Below, piece after piece: positions 33,945 to 41,580 of a stretch of DNA of 64,000 bases. Each line of letters starts with the position of its first letter. Position 1 is the stretch's first letter. The DNA is taken from assembly GCA_003331985.1 (NCBI GenBank), contig QOQK01000001.1, positions 62,001 to 126,000 of the forward strand. The letters run 5' to 3'. The position numbers and the translations under genes were made by a program. Under the pieces are notes generated by a model that saw only the letters and a program-made list of their open reading frames with translations, did not search any database and was not told where the DNA came from. This DNA comes from PS1 clade bacterium. Lineage in GTDB: Bacteria; Pseudomonadota; Alphaproteobacteria; RS24.

Positions 33945-34628
33945 ATGGGCGTTTTAGCTATCGAGAAAGACGCAAAGCAAGCCTTTGACGTCATTATGGG
34001 CGGCGGTACTTGCATTCTACCAATGGATGTAGGCTATGCTTTCTTGGGCAAAGGTCTTGACCCTGTTATGCATATTTTCAATACCAAGCAACGCGCAAAC
34101 ACAAAATATAACGCACTTATCGGTAACATGGACCATCACCGCTCTTTGCATGAATGCACAAGCAGAGGACGCGAAATCGTTTCTGCCATTGTCGAAGATT
34201 ATGATCTTCCTTTAGGTATCATTGCGCCCTGCAACCCTGAACACGAGTTGTTTGGTACAATTGAAGAAGAGCTTTACACACGTAGCACAGTGGACAACAC
34301 GCTTGCCATGCTCACAAATGCCGGACGTTTTCATGCAGAAATTACACGCCTGTCTTTCGAGGCGGGTCAGCTTTTCTTTGGTTCATCTGCCAATGTTTCG
34401 ACAACCGGTACGCGTTTCCGTGTAGAGGATGTGCAGGATGAGATTAAAGAAGCCGCAGATTTCATCGTGAATTACGGTCCCGTGAAATATACCCATCAAG
34501 GCATGTCATCGACTCTTTTAAATGTCGAGACGCTAGAAGTGGTTCGTTTTGGTTGTTGCTATGAGAATATCAGCGATATCCTAAAACGGCATTTCAATAT
34601 TGATATGCCGCCCAGACCTGCTGAGTAA
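33945..34628 (+). CDS. YrdC/Sua5-like carbamoyl-AMP fold protein
   Basis: This 227-residue protein has the YrdC fold pattern: GGGTCILPMDVGYAFLG for the nucleotide/threonine pocket, FNTKQRANTKYNALIG in place of the basic KxR segment, and FFGSSANVSTTGTRF for the conserved SANxS loop. Family members make threonylcarbamoyl-AMP for tRNA or handle carbamoyl groups, as in HypF. This one lacks the Sua5 C-terminal domain and is divergent in sequence. Its place in a hydantoinase operon suggests an accessory carbamoyl-related role rather than the housekeeping tRNA enzyme. AGAGGGG precedes the ATG. Confidence 0.8.
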   Translation: MGVLAIEKDAKQAFDVIMGGGTCILPMDVGYAFLGKGLDPVMHIFNTKQRANTKYNALIGNMDHHRSLHECTSRGREIVSAIVEDYDLPLGIIAPCNPEHELFGTIEEELYTRSTVDNTLAMLTNAGRFHAEITRLSFEAGQLFFGSSANVSTTGTRFRVEDVQDEIKEAADFIVNYGPVKYTHQGMSSTLLNVETLEVVRFGCCYENISDILKRHFNIDMPPRPAE

Positions 34629-34734
34629 AGACTGGCTGAATAGAGCAAGGCAAAATAAAGCCCTGCTGAATTAATACAAACCGAGCAAAGCACGATTATG
34701 AGTGTTAACTGCAATTTATGAGTGAGAGATAATT

Positions 34735-36105
34735 ATGTCTGAAGCAACCCATATTTTATCAGAATTCTGTGAAAACATTGCCTATGAGGATATTCCTCAG
34801 GACGTTATTGACCGCACAAAACTTCTTCTGCTGGATACCATTGGTATTATTGTCCGCGCCAGGCATGACAGCGAGTCGACAGATAGTTTACTCGCTGGTA
34901 TCGACAAGCTTGGTCTTAATGACGGCAATTGCAGTGTCTTCGGTGATACCCAGAATTATGCCCCTGCGGCAGCGGCTCTTATTAACGGCACGCTGGCGCA
35001 TTCGCTTGATTTTGATGACACACATGCAGAAGCCTCGGTTCATGCCAGCGCACCAATTATTCCTGCTGCAATTGCCGCCGCACAATTAACGGGGGCTTCA
35101 GGTCGTGAACTTTTAACCGCTTGTGTTGTTGGATATGAAACCCATATCCGGCTGGGTGAGGCAGTTGGCGCGGCAGATCATTATGAGCGTGGCTTTCATC
35201 CGTCAGCAACCTGCGGGATTTTTGCAGCTGCCGCCGCCGCAGGTAAAATCCTCAAACTCACCAGCGAGCAATTTAGATATGCCTTTGGTATTGCTCTCAG
35301 CCAATCAGCCGGCTCCATGCAATTCTTAACGGATGGTGCTTGGACGAAAAGACTGCATGTCGGTCAGGCTTCACAGAATGGGCTGATGGCAGCTTTCTAT
35401 GCGCATGAAGGTTTTAAGGGACCCGAAGAAGCCTTTGAAGGTAAATGGGGCTTTTTCAACAGCTACAGCAGTGCCGCCAAACATCATCGGGCAACAGAAG
35501 GTCTCGGAAAAAGCTGGAAAACCATGACACTGGGCGTGAAGCCCTATCCGTCATGTCGTTATAGTCATGCTGCAATTGACGGAATTCTGGATATTCTTGA
35601 GGAAAGCAACCTCGATACCAATAGCGATATTAAAATCGATGTTGGCCTTTCTAAAAGAGGCTATGGCATTATCGGTAATCCACTGGATCAGAAGCAACAG
35701 CCCAAAAGCATTGTAGACGGTCAGTTTTCCATGCCTTTCAGTGCTGCCGTTGCTTTTAAAAAGCACGGGCTGGTCTGGGACGATTACCGCGAATGTCTTG
35801 ACGATAATGACACGTTGGAACTTTGTAAAAACATCAATGTTTATATTGATGATGAAGCAGAATCTTTCAGTCCAGAAAATATGAGCGCCAAGGTAAAAAT
35901 TCATGCCGGCGATGAAAGCTATGAACGTTTTGTTCAAATTCCAAAAGGCGAGCCTGAAAACTTCATGTCGGGCGATGAGTTTTTGTTCAAGTTTAACAGC
36001 TTATGCGGACCCTATATGACGGATGGTGATATGGCGCGACTCTCCGACAGTATTTTGTCATTGGAAAGCCGGAACAATATCGCAGAAGCGCTTTTTTCCG
36101 CTTAA
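34735..36105 (+). CDS. MmgE/PrpD family protein
   Basis: This 456-residue protein belongs to the family of 2-methylcitrate dehydratase (PrpD) and cis-aconitate decarboxylase. The conserved block HSLDFDDTHAEASVHASAPI is near residue 90. GCVV-like and helix-rich sequence precede the lid domain with GVKPYPSCRYSHAAIDGI and the PFSAAVAF segment. The family dehydrates, decarboxylates or racemises hydroxy-tricarboxylic or related acids. Here it closes the hyu operon after a 106-bp gap that contains no terminator. It probably acts on a di- or tricarboxylic acid intermediate. The exact reaction is unknown. Confidence 0.92.
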   Translation: MSEATHILSEFCENIAYEDIPQDVIDRTKLLLLDTIGIIVRARHDSESTDSLLAGIDKLGLNDGNCSVFGDTQNYAPAAAALINGTLAHSLDFDDTHAEASVHASAPIIPAAIAAAQLTGASGRELLTACVVGYETHIRLGEAVGAADHYERGFHPSATCGIFAAAAAAGKILKLTSEQFRYAFGIALSQSAGSMQFLTDGAWTKRLHVGQASQNGLMAAFYAHEGFKGPEEAFEGKWGFFNSYSSAAKHHRATEGLGKSWKTMTLGVKPYPSCRYSHAAIDGILDILEESNLDTNSDIKIDVGLSKRGYGIIGNPLDQKQQPKSIVDGQFSMPFSAAVAFKKHGLVWDDYRECLDDNDTLELCKNINVYIDDEAESFSPENMSAKVKIHAGDESYERFVQIPKGEPENFMSGDEFLFKFNSLCGPYMTDGDMARLSDSILSLESRNNIAEALFSA

Positions 36106-36119
36106 GCTTGATTTAGACC

Positions 36120-36731
36120 CTAGCTTAAAGCTGTGATGATTTCCTGACAGCTCATTATGTCGGCATAACGTCTGCCAACATCTCTGATATTGTCAGCATG
36201 CGCGTCTGCATCCTGATCGCCACAACAATCCTCGGCAACAATTGTTCTGTAACCATATGAAAAACTGTCTATGACGGAGGCGCGAATACATCCGCTCGTC
36301 GTACATCCGGTTATGATAGTTGTATCAATATTGTGTTTAGTCAGCCACGTAAGAAGCGGGGTCAGGAAGAATATGGATGGCGCAGATTTAATAAACTCAA
36401 AATGATTATCCGGGTCAGAAAGGCGCGGGTCAATTTCAGTAAATTTATGGCCGTGAAAAAAACCACCCTCGAAAAGCGGCGCGACTTTCCAGTAAGACAT
36501 TTCTTCGGGTCCGCTCCAACTTGTCCGGCAAGAGGCAATTGGCATATCCACACTTCTCGCAAACTTAACCAGTTCAGCAGTTTTATCGACAGCAGCATTT
36601 ACATGCGACGACCCACCAATCTGGCTCGACGGGTCGGTAAAACCGTTTTGAAAATCCACAATCAAGAGCGCACATTTCTCGCCAATGCCGATATTGTCCG
36701 ACCCATAACCTGCTTTATCAAAATTACTCAT
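36120..36731 (-). CDS. Isochorismatase-fold amidohydrolase, N-carbamoylsarcosine amidase-like
   Basis: This 203-residue cysteine hydrolase has the D-K-C triad: the aspartate in LLIVDFQNGFTD, the lysine in FEFIKSAPSIFF and the cysteine in TGCTTSGCIRASVIDSFSYG. The last block is very close to that of N-carbamoylsarcosine amidase, which releases ammonia and CO2 from N-carbamoylsarcosine. The gene lies next to hyuAB, whose N-methylhydantoinase relatives produce exactly that substrate. GGGGGATAGG precedes the ATG. It is convergent with MmgE/PrpD and divergent from a second isochorismatase-like gene. The substrate is inferred. Confidence 0.86.
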   Translation of the reverse strand: MSNFDKAGYGSDNIGIGEKCALLIVDFQNGFTDPSSQIGGSSHVNAAVDKTAELVKFARSVDMPIASCRTSWSGPEEMSYWKVAPLFEGGFFHGHKFTEIDPRLSDPDNHFEFIKSAPSIFFLTPLLTWLTKHNIDTTIITGCTTSGCIRASVIDSFSYGYRTIVAEDCCGDQDADAHADNIRDVGRRYADIMSCQEIITALS

Positions 36732-36766
36732 CCTATCCCCCGTTAATTTTCATTATTATATTGAAA

Positions 36767-36777
36767 GTCCAGACTAT
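36767..36777 (+). promoter_or_regulatory. 11-bp motif repeated from the 26.9 kb promoter region
   Basis: GTCCAGACTAT is identical to the minus-strand sequence at 26946-26936. It lies in the 64-bp gap between two divergent isochorismatase-like genes and is followed 9 bp later by the TTTGTATAC element at 36787. This suggests shared control of the catabolic cluster. Confidence 0.45.
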
Positions 36778-36786
36778 TGTCATTAG

Positions 36787-36798
36787 TTTGTATACATG
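36787..36798. promoter_or_regulatory. Degenerate copy of the GTATAC palindrome over the start codon
   Basis: TTTGTATACATG shares the central TTGTATACA with the perfect palindrome at 18681. It ends in the ATG of the following gene, so any bound regulator would block initiation directly. No ribosome-binding site is visible before this ATG. Confidence 0.35.
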
Positions 36799-37464
36799 AC
36801 CCAGCCAACTTTTATTGATGCTTTTACGCAACCCATAGAAATCAATCCATCTTCAACAGCCCTTATCGTAGTTGATATGCAAAATGCTACCGGCAACCGC
36901 GCTATGGGGCTTGGTAAATTGCTCGCAGAGAGCGGAAAAGCAGAGCAAGCCGGTTACAGGTTTGACCGGATTGAACAATTGCTCGTGCCGAATATTCAAA
37001 AACTCCTGACCGCATTTCGAGATAATAATTGGCCGGTTATTTTCGTAACCTATGGCGCTGAAACACCTGACGCACATGATGTACCGCAACATTTGAAGCC
37101 AATCGTGACCGCAACAAATAATATTGAAGGCCAGAAGGAACATGAAATCGTTACCGACTTAACGCCGCTCCCCAATGAGCCTGTACTCAACAAAACCACT
37201 ATGGGTGCCTTTTGTTCAACCAAAATCGATACGGTCCTGCGCGCCACAGGTGTGGACACGCTTGTCTGTGTTGGTGTATCGACCAATAATTGTGTCGGCA
37301 TGACCGCCATGGAAGCCTGTGACCTCCAATATAAAGTTATTGTTGTGAGTGATGCTACGGGCACGGATAGTCAGGAAATGCAGGACAGCACCCTGAATAT
37401 GCTCGGGCGATTATGGGCACGGATTATGACTACAGATGAAGTCGTCTCCACTGTAAAAAGTTAA
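36796..37464 (+). CDS. Isochorismatase-fold cysteine hydrolase
   Basis: This 222-residue member of the isochorismatase-like hydrolase family has the triad aspartate in ALIVVDMQNATG, the lysine in VLNKTTMGAFCSTK and the cysteine in GVSTNNCVGMTAMEACDLQY. It is distinct from the amidase-like gene it diverges from, being closer to the ureidoacrylate/biuret amidohydrolase style with a long 40-residue insertion after the first motif. It may hydrolyse a second carbamoyl or amide intermediate in the same pathway. The ATG lacks a ribosome-binding site and the palindrome at 36787 overlaps it, so the transcript may be leaderless. Confidence 0.88.
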   Translation: MTQPTFIDAFTQPIEINPSSTALIVVDMQNATGNRAMGLGKLLAESGKAEQAGYRFDRIEQLLVPNIQKLLTAFRDNNWPVIFVTYGAETPDAHDVPQHLKPIVTATNNIEGQKEHEIVTDLTPLPNEPVLNKTTMGAFCSTKIDTVLRATGVDTLVCVGVSTNNCVGMTAMEACDLQYKVIVVSDATGTDSQEMQDSTLNMLGRLWARIMTTDEVVSTVKS

Positions 37465-37514
37465 GCTAAAGAGTCATCACCAAATATTTGGGAAAACCGT
37501 CATTTGAAACAGTT

Positions 37515-37532
37515 ATGTCACAATCGTGTCAT
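37515..37532 (+). promoter_or_regulatory. Pho-box-like direct repeat upstream of arsC-aqpS
   Basis: ATGTCAC-AATC-GTGTCAT is a pair of seven-base half-sites spaced by four bases, the layout of the PhoB recognition box (consensus CTGTCAT-N4-CTGTCAT). It lies 110 bp before the arsC start at 37625. A related box precedes the plcP gene at 38795. Confidence 0.6.
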
Positions 37533-37624
37533 ACATATTCGAATCATATGGTTTTGTTTACTTCTACGGAACCAATAGGTAGCGCCCCTTAATGGGTGCA
37601 ATAAGCAGATTGGTTAACGTAACT

Positions 37625-38071
37625 ATGCATCACATTCTTTTTTTATGTACCGGCAATAGCTGCAGATCCATTCTGGCTGAGGCCTATGTAAATCACCATT
37701 ATAAACATACATGGCAAGCCTATAGCGCTGGTAGCAACCCGACTGGTGCCGTGCATCCAATGGCTTTGGAAGTGCTGAAAGGCCACAATGTTTCCGTCGA
37801 AGGCTACCATTCTAAAAACTGGAATGTCTTTGGGCCTCAAAACGGCACCTCCCCCACCACTGCGATGGATTATATTGTGACAGTTTGCAACAATGCTGCC
37901 GGAGAGACCTGTCCTATCTGGCCAGGGCATCCAGCTACGCATCATTGGCCTTTCCCAGACCCCGCAAGATTTTCGGGAGACAGAGCTTCTACCCGACAAT
38001 ATTTTGAGGACGTTTACGACATGATTAGTCATAAAATTGATGATGAATTAACATCCGGGCTGAAAAGTTAA
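37625..38071 (+). CDS. arsC: Arsenate reductase, thioredoxin-coupled LMW-phosphatase type
   Basis: This 148-residue enzyme reduces arsenate to arsenite. The phosphatase-like loop is LFLCTGNSCRSILAEAY at the N-terminus, and the redox cysteines are in VTVCNNAAGETCPIWPG, followed by HHWPFPDPA. This is the usual ArsC signature in alphaproteobacteria. The start at 37625 (MHHILFLCTGNS) is chosen by comparison with the family. An upstream in-frame ATG at 37592 would add 11 residues, and neither has a strong ribosome-binding site. An aquaporin gene follows after 32 bp. No arsR repressor or arsB/acr3 pump is seen. Confidence 0.9.
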   Translation: MHHILFLCTGNSCRSILAEAYVNHHYKHTWQAYSAGSNPTGAVHPMALEVLKGHNVSVEGYHSKNWNVFGPQNGTSPTTAMDYIVTVCNNAAGETCPIWPGHPATHHWPFPDPARFSGDRASTRQYFEDVYDMISHKIDDELTSGLKS

Positions 38072-38103
38072 AGCCACTTTATAAGCTAAAGAAAGCCATA
38101 ATA

Positions 38104-38772
38104 ATGATTTTTGATACGCGCAAACTTGCCAGCGAATTTATCGGCACCCTGTTTCTGGTTGCAACAGTTGTTGGATCGGGAATCATGGCCGAGTCACTTG
38201 CTGGGGGGAATGCGGCAGTAGCCTTACTCGGCAATACACTGGCCACAGCTGGCATACTTTATGTGCTTATAACTTGTTTAGGGCCGGTTTCAGGTGCCCA
38301 TTTTAACCCGGCGGTCAGTTTTGTATTCTGCCTTAAAGGAGAACTCGTCCCAGCGCATTGCGTTCAATATATTATTTTTCAGTGCCTCGGGGCGATGGCG
38401 GGGGTCATGCTAGCCCATGCCATGTTCGATCAAAGCCTGATACAGGCCGGTGTCAACATTCGTTTTGGCAGCAATATATGGCTCTCAGAGGGTGTCGCGA
38501 CTTTCGGCCTTGTCGCAACGATACTAACAGGTCTTCGTCATAAACCTGAAAGTGTCGCCAGTCTGGTCAGCCTTTATATCACGGCGGGTTACTGGTTCAC
38601 TTCATCTACGAGTTTTGCTAATCCGGCGGTAACATTGGGCCGAAGCTTTACGAATAGCTTTTCAGGCATAAGACTTTCCGACATGCCTTTTTTTGTGATT
38701 GCTCAGTTTTTAGGCGCAGCACTCGCTTATTATCTGGTGAGAGAATTATTGTCGAAAAAACACTCTCAATAA
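38104..38772 (+). CDS. aqpS: MIP family channel, AqpS-like
   Basis: This 222-residue aquaglyceroporin-fold channel has six transmembrane helices and two NPA half-helices, HFNPAVSF and FANPAVTLG. AqpS channels linked to arsC in rhizobia let arsenite, made by ArsC, leave the cell down its gradient. The adjacency to arsC supports that role over water or glycerol transport. The N-terminal SEFIGTLFLVATVVGSGIMA is the first helix signature. It ends 62 bp before plcP, with a Pho-box-like repeat in between. Confidence 0.88.
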   Translation: MIFDTRKLASEFIGTLFLVATVVGSGIMAESLAGGNAAVALLGNTLATAGILYVLITCLGPVSGAHFNPAVSFVFCLKGELVPAHCVQYIIFQCLGAMAGVMLAHAMFDQSLIQAGVNIRFGSNIWLSEGVATFGLVATILTGLRHKPESVASLVSLYITAGYWFTSSTSFANPAVTLGRSFTNSFSGIRLSDMPFFVIAQFLGAALAYYLVRELLSKKHSQ

Positions 38773-38794
38773 GCGCTCTTATTTAACTTTGGAT

Positions 38795-38812
38795 TTGTCA
38801 CAAATCTGTAAC
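38795..38812 (+). promoter_or_regulatory. Pho-box-like direct repeat upstream of plcP-agt
   Basis: TTGTCAC-AAAT-CTGTAAC has two half-sites spaced by four bases, close to the PhoB consensus. It ends 22 bp before the plcP ATG at 38835, so transcription would begin at or very near the start codon. Control of plcP by phosphate limitation is known in rhizobia and marine bacteria. Confidence 0.65.
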
Positions 38813-38834
38813 TGAATCCCATTACGTTATAGGC

Positions 38835-39665
38835 ATGGTTGATTCGCATTTGTCTTTTATTGGTAATGATCAAGTTGGACCGACTAAGTATCGTACAATT
38901 TGGATCTCAGATATTCACCTCGGCACTGCAGGATGCAAAGCTCCTAGCCTGCTGGATTTTCTCAAACACACTGAAGCCGACACAATTTATCTTGTCGGCG
39001 ATATTATTGATGGCTGGCGACTTAAAAAGAAATTTTTCTGGCCGCAAAGCCATAATGATGTGATTCAAAAAATTCTCAGGAAAGCCCGTAAAGGCACACG
39101 GGTTGTTTATGTGCCTGGTAATCATGATGAAGGCGCGCGCCAGTTTGTGGATATGAAATTTGGCGACATCGAAATTCTTGATGAGGCTTTTCACGAAACT
39201 GTAGACGGCAAGCGTCTCTGGGTTGTTCATGGCGACAAGTTTGATGGCATTATGCAACATGCACGCTGGGTCGCTCATATAGGTGATTTTGCATATACGA
39301 CGCTTTTGGTCATTAATAACCACCTCAATGCCATAAGGCGATTGTTTAAGCTTCCATATTGGTCGCTGTCACAATATCTCAAGCATAAAGTTAAAGGTGC
39401 CGTTTCATTTATTAGTACCTATGAAAAAGTAATGGTCACGCAAACTAAACGTAAAGGGTGCGATGGTGTTGTGTGTGGTCATATTCACAAGGCGGAAATA
39501 CGAGACATTGATGGCATTCTTTATGCCAATGATGGTGACTGGGTGGAGTCCCTGTCGGCTCTTGTTGAGCATGATGATGGTCGTCTAGAAATTATCTATT
39601 GGGATCACCTTGTAGATAGTTTGTCTGATGATGAAGATGTGCCCGAAACAGCACTGGCCAGTTAA
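38835..39665 (+). CDS. plcP: PlcP-type metallophosphoesterase (phospholipase C for lipid remodelling)
   Basis: This 276-residue calcineurin-like phosphoesterase has the metal motifs WISDIHLGT, LVGDIIDGW, VPGNHDEGA and CGHIHKAE. Automated annotation often calls it UDP-2,3-diacylglucosamine hydrolase. The characterised Sinorhizobium PlcP instead removes phosphate head groups from membrane phospholipids during phosphate starvation, giving diacylglycerol. The next gene, a glycosyltransferase starting 2 bp after the stop, would add sugar to that diacylglycerol. A Pho-box-like repeat sits directly upstream. The gene pair and the box together favour PlcP over LpxH. The start ATG has no ribosome-binding site. 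Confidence 0.82.
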   Translation: MVDSHLSFIGNDQVGPTKYRTIWISDIHLGTAGCKAPSLLDFLKHTEADTIYLVGDIIDGWRLKKKFFWPQSHNDVIQKILRKARKGTRVVYVPGNHDEGARQFVDMKFGDIEILDEAFHETVDGKRLWVVHGDKFDGIMQHARWVAHIGDFAYTTLLVINNHLNAIRRLFKLPYWSLSQYLKHKVKGAVSFISTYEKVMVTQTKRKGCDGVVCGHIHKAEIRDIDGILYANDGDWVESLSALVEHDDGRLEIIYWDHLVDSLSDDEDVPETALAS

Positions 39666-39667
39666 GT

Positions 39668-40738
39668 ATGAAAATTCTAATAATCACCGACGCTTGGTTC
39701 CCTCAGGTAAATGGCGTTGTTCGCACATTGTTTAAAACCCGCGAGTGCCTCATTGCCGCCGGACATGAGGTAAACATGGTCACACCGGAACCTTTTTTTT
39801 CCGTTCCTTTGCCAAGTTATCCTGAAATACGAATTGCCCCTTTTGCAAATTCTGCCGTGCGTCAAAAAATTAAGGAATATGCGCCAGATGCGCTTCATAT
39901 CGCAACAGAGGGACCGCTCGGCCTTGCTGCCCGTCGCTATGCAGTCAAAATAGATATGCCTTTCACAACCGCCTATCACACGAGGTTTCCAGAATATGTT
40001 AAAGCCCGAACAGGCATCCCGTTAAGTGTCAGCTATGCATTTTTGCGTTGGTTTCATAAAAAATCAGAAAGAGTCATGGTGCCAACACCAGCGGTAGTCG
40101 AAGCCCTAAAGGATTGGCATATTGGCAATCCTGTTTTATGGCCACGCGGCGTAGATTTAGATCTTTTCAGTCCCGGCAAAGCTTCATTTCCAAGCAAAAG
40201 CAACCCTGTATTCCTCTCTGTTGGCAGAGTTGCCGTAGAAAAAAATTTAGACGCTTTTCTTTCACTTGATTTGAAGGGTGAAAAATGGGTCGTCGGTGAT
40301 GGCCCGGATTTGCAACCTCTCAAGAAAAAATACCCAAATGTGACGTTTTTTGGCATGAAATCAATGGAAGAACTGCCTGATTACTACAGATCTGCCGATG
40401 TTTTTGTATTTCCCAGTAAAACCGACACATTTGGGCTCGTCATGCTCGAGGCAATGGGCTGCGGATTACCCGTTGCCGCATATCCGGTAGATGGCCCGAT
40501 TGATGTGTTAGGAAACACCAAATCTGCGGTCATGGACAGTGATTTAAAAAAAGCCTGTGAGTCAGCTTTACATATTTCCAAAAAATCAGCTCGGAAATAT
40601 GCCGAAAACTTCAGTTGGCAGACAGCGACAGAGATTTTTGCTTCACATCTTGTAACCCGCAAGAAAAATCAAACTGAAACCGACCAAGAGAAAAGTCGTG
40701 AAAACTTATTAGATTTCAAAGTATCCGCCAAAGTATAA
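39668..40738 (+). CDS. agt: Family 4 glycosyltransferase, Agt-like diacylglycerol glycosyltransferase
   Basis: This 356-residue GT-B glycosyltransferase has AWFPQVNGVVRTLFKT at the N-terminus, VFLSVGRVAVEKNL at the start of the nucleotide domain, and PSKTDTFGLVMLEAMGCGLP carrying the EX7E-type motif. It is probably the partner of PlcP that makes glucosyl- or galactosyl-diacylglycerol, or glucuronosyl-diacylglycerol, as phosphate-free substitutes for phospholipids. The pair is common in marine alphaproteobacteria. The sugar used cannot be read from sequence. The C-terminal 30 residues are charged and variable. Confidence 0.82.
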   Translation: MKILIITDAWFPQVNGVVRTLFKTRECLIAAGHEVNMVTPEPFFSVPLPSYPEIRIAPFANSAVRQKIKEYAPDALHIATEGPLGLAARRYAVKIDMPFTTAYHTRFPEYVKARTGIPLSVSYAFLRWFHKKSERVMVPTPAVVEALKDWHIGNPVLWPRGVDLDLFSPGKASFPSKSNPVFLSVGRVAVEKNLDAFLSLDLKGEKWVVGDGPDLQPLKKKYPNVTFFGMKSMEELPDYYRSADVFVFPSKTDTFGLVMLEAMGCGLPVAAYPVDGPIDVLGNTKSAVMDSDLKKACESALHISKKSARKYAENFSWQTATEIFASHLVTRKKNQTETDQEKSRENLLDFKVSAKV

Positions 40739-40764
40739 TGACGCCAGAAAAGGCTTAAACTCGC

Positions 40765-40792
40765 TTGACTTGGCAAGGTGGAAATGTATATT
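40765..40792 (+). promoter_or_regulatory. Promoter for rplU-rpmA
   Basis: TTGACT at 40765-40770 and TATATT at 40787-40792 are spaced by 16 bp, leaving a leader of about 85 bases before rplU. The TGACTTGG context and G-rich spacer stand out from the AT background, so this is a fairly good sigma-70-type match. Confidence 0.55.
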
Positions 40793-40884
40793 GCGCATCT
40801 AATTGTGCGGTTATGCATCGCGCAGTGTTTCTGCCTATCTAAGGGTTAATTTTATGGTGGGCAGCCTATTTAAGGATGAAGATA

Positions 40885-41271
40885 ATGTATGCCGTAATAC
40901 GGTCCGGTGGAAAACAATACCGGGTAGCTAAAGACGATGTTTTGGAACTGGAACGCCTGGATGGTGAAACTGGGGACAAAATCAAGCTGGATGAAGTTCT
41001 GATGATTGGCGAAGCCGGTAAATCTCCTACAATCGGAGATCCACTCGTGAGCGGCGCCAGCGTCACACTTGAAGTCCTCGACCAGGTTCGTGGTGACAAA
41101 ATTGATGTGATTAAATTCAAACGTCGTAAGAACTACCATCGTCAACTCGGTCACAAACAGCAACTCACAAAGGTTAAGATTTCAGCAATTAGCAAATCAG
41201 CGAGCAAAGCAAAAGCTGCTGCAGAGACTCCTGCTGAAACCGCAACTGACACACAAGCTGATAAGGAGTAA
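40885..41271 (+). CDS. rplU: 50S ribosomal protein L21
   Basis: This 128-residue large-subunit ribosomal protein has the family start [14 protein letters not shown] and the conserved [15 protein letters not shown] block. A lysine/alanine-rich C-terminal extension ([17 protein letters not shown] and onward) is typical of alphaproteobacteria. The start at 40885 is chosen since AAGG lies nine bases upstream. An ATG at 40876 abuts the same AAGG. It is followed five bases later by rpmA, the standard rplU-rpmA-obgE arrangement. Confidence 0.98.
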   Translation: MYAVIRSGGKQYRVAKDDVLELERLDGETGDKIKLDEVLMIGEAGKSPTIGDPLVSGASVTLEVLDQVRGDKIDVIKFKRRKNYHRQLGHKQQLTKVKISAISKSASKAKAAAETPAETATDTQADKE

Positions 41272-41276
41272 CTGAT

Positions 41277-41549
41277 ATGGCTACTAAAAAAGCTGGTGGT
41301 TCATCCCGTAACGGCCGCGATAGTGCCGGCCGACGCCTCGGCGTCAAAAAATTCGGTGGGGAGCATGTTATTCCCGGCAATATCATTATCCGTCAGCGCG
41401 GCACAAAATGGCATCCCGGTGACAATGTTGGCATCGGTAAAGACCACACAATTTTTGCCCTGACTGAGGGTAAGGTCAGTTTCTCCAAATCAACCGGAGA
41501 CCGGACCTATGTGTCTGTTGACACAGCACCGGAGAGCCCTGCGGAATAA
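41277..41549 (+). CDS. rpmA: 50S ribosomal protein L27
   Basis: This 90-residue protein of the peptidyl-transferase region begins [16 protein letters not shown], with the characteristic [20 protein letters not shown] and [18 protein letters not shown]. There is no N-terminal extension requiring processing. It is preceded by AAGGAG in the end of rplU and followed by a strong terminator. Confidence 0.98.
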   Translation: MATKKAGGSSRNGRDSAGRRLGVKKFGGEHVIPGNIIIRQRGTKWHPGDNVGIGKDHTIFALTEGKVSFSKSTGDRTYVSVDTAPESPAE

Positions 41550-41580
41550 AGTGGCGCGGCTATACGACCTAAGTGTTTTA

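Noticed and set aside
33945-34628. Housekeeping threonylcarbamoyladenylate synthase (TsaC)
   Set aside because: It is too diverged in the KxR and SxxN segments, and its operon context is catabolic. The tRNA role is possible but not favoured.
38835-39665. LpxH (UDP-2,3-diacylglucosamine hydrolase) assignment
   Set aside because: The coupled diacylglycerol-type glycosyltransferase and the Pho-box-like repeat point to PlcP. The motif alone does not separate them.
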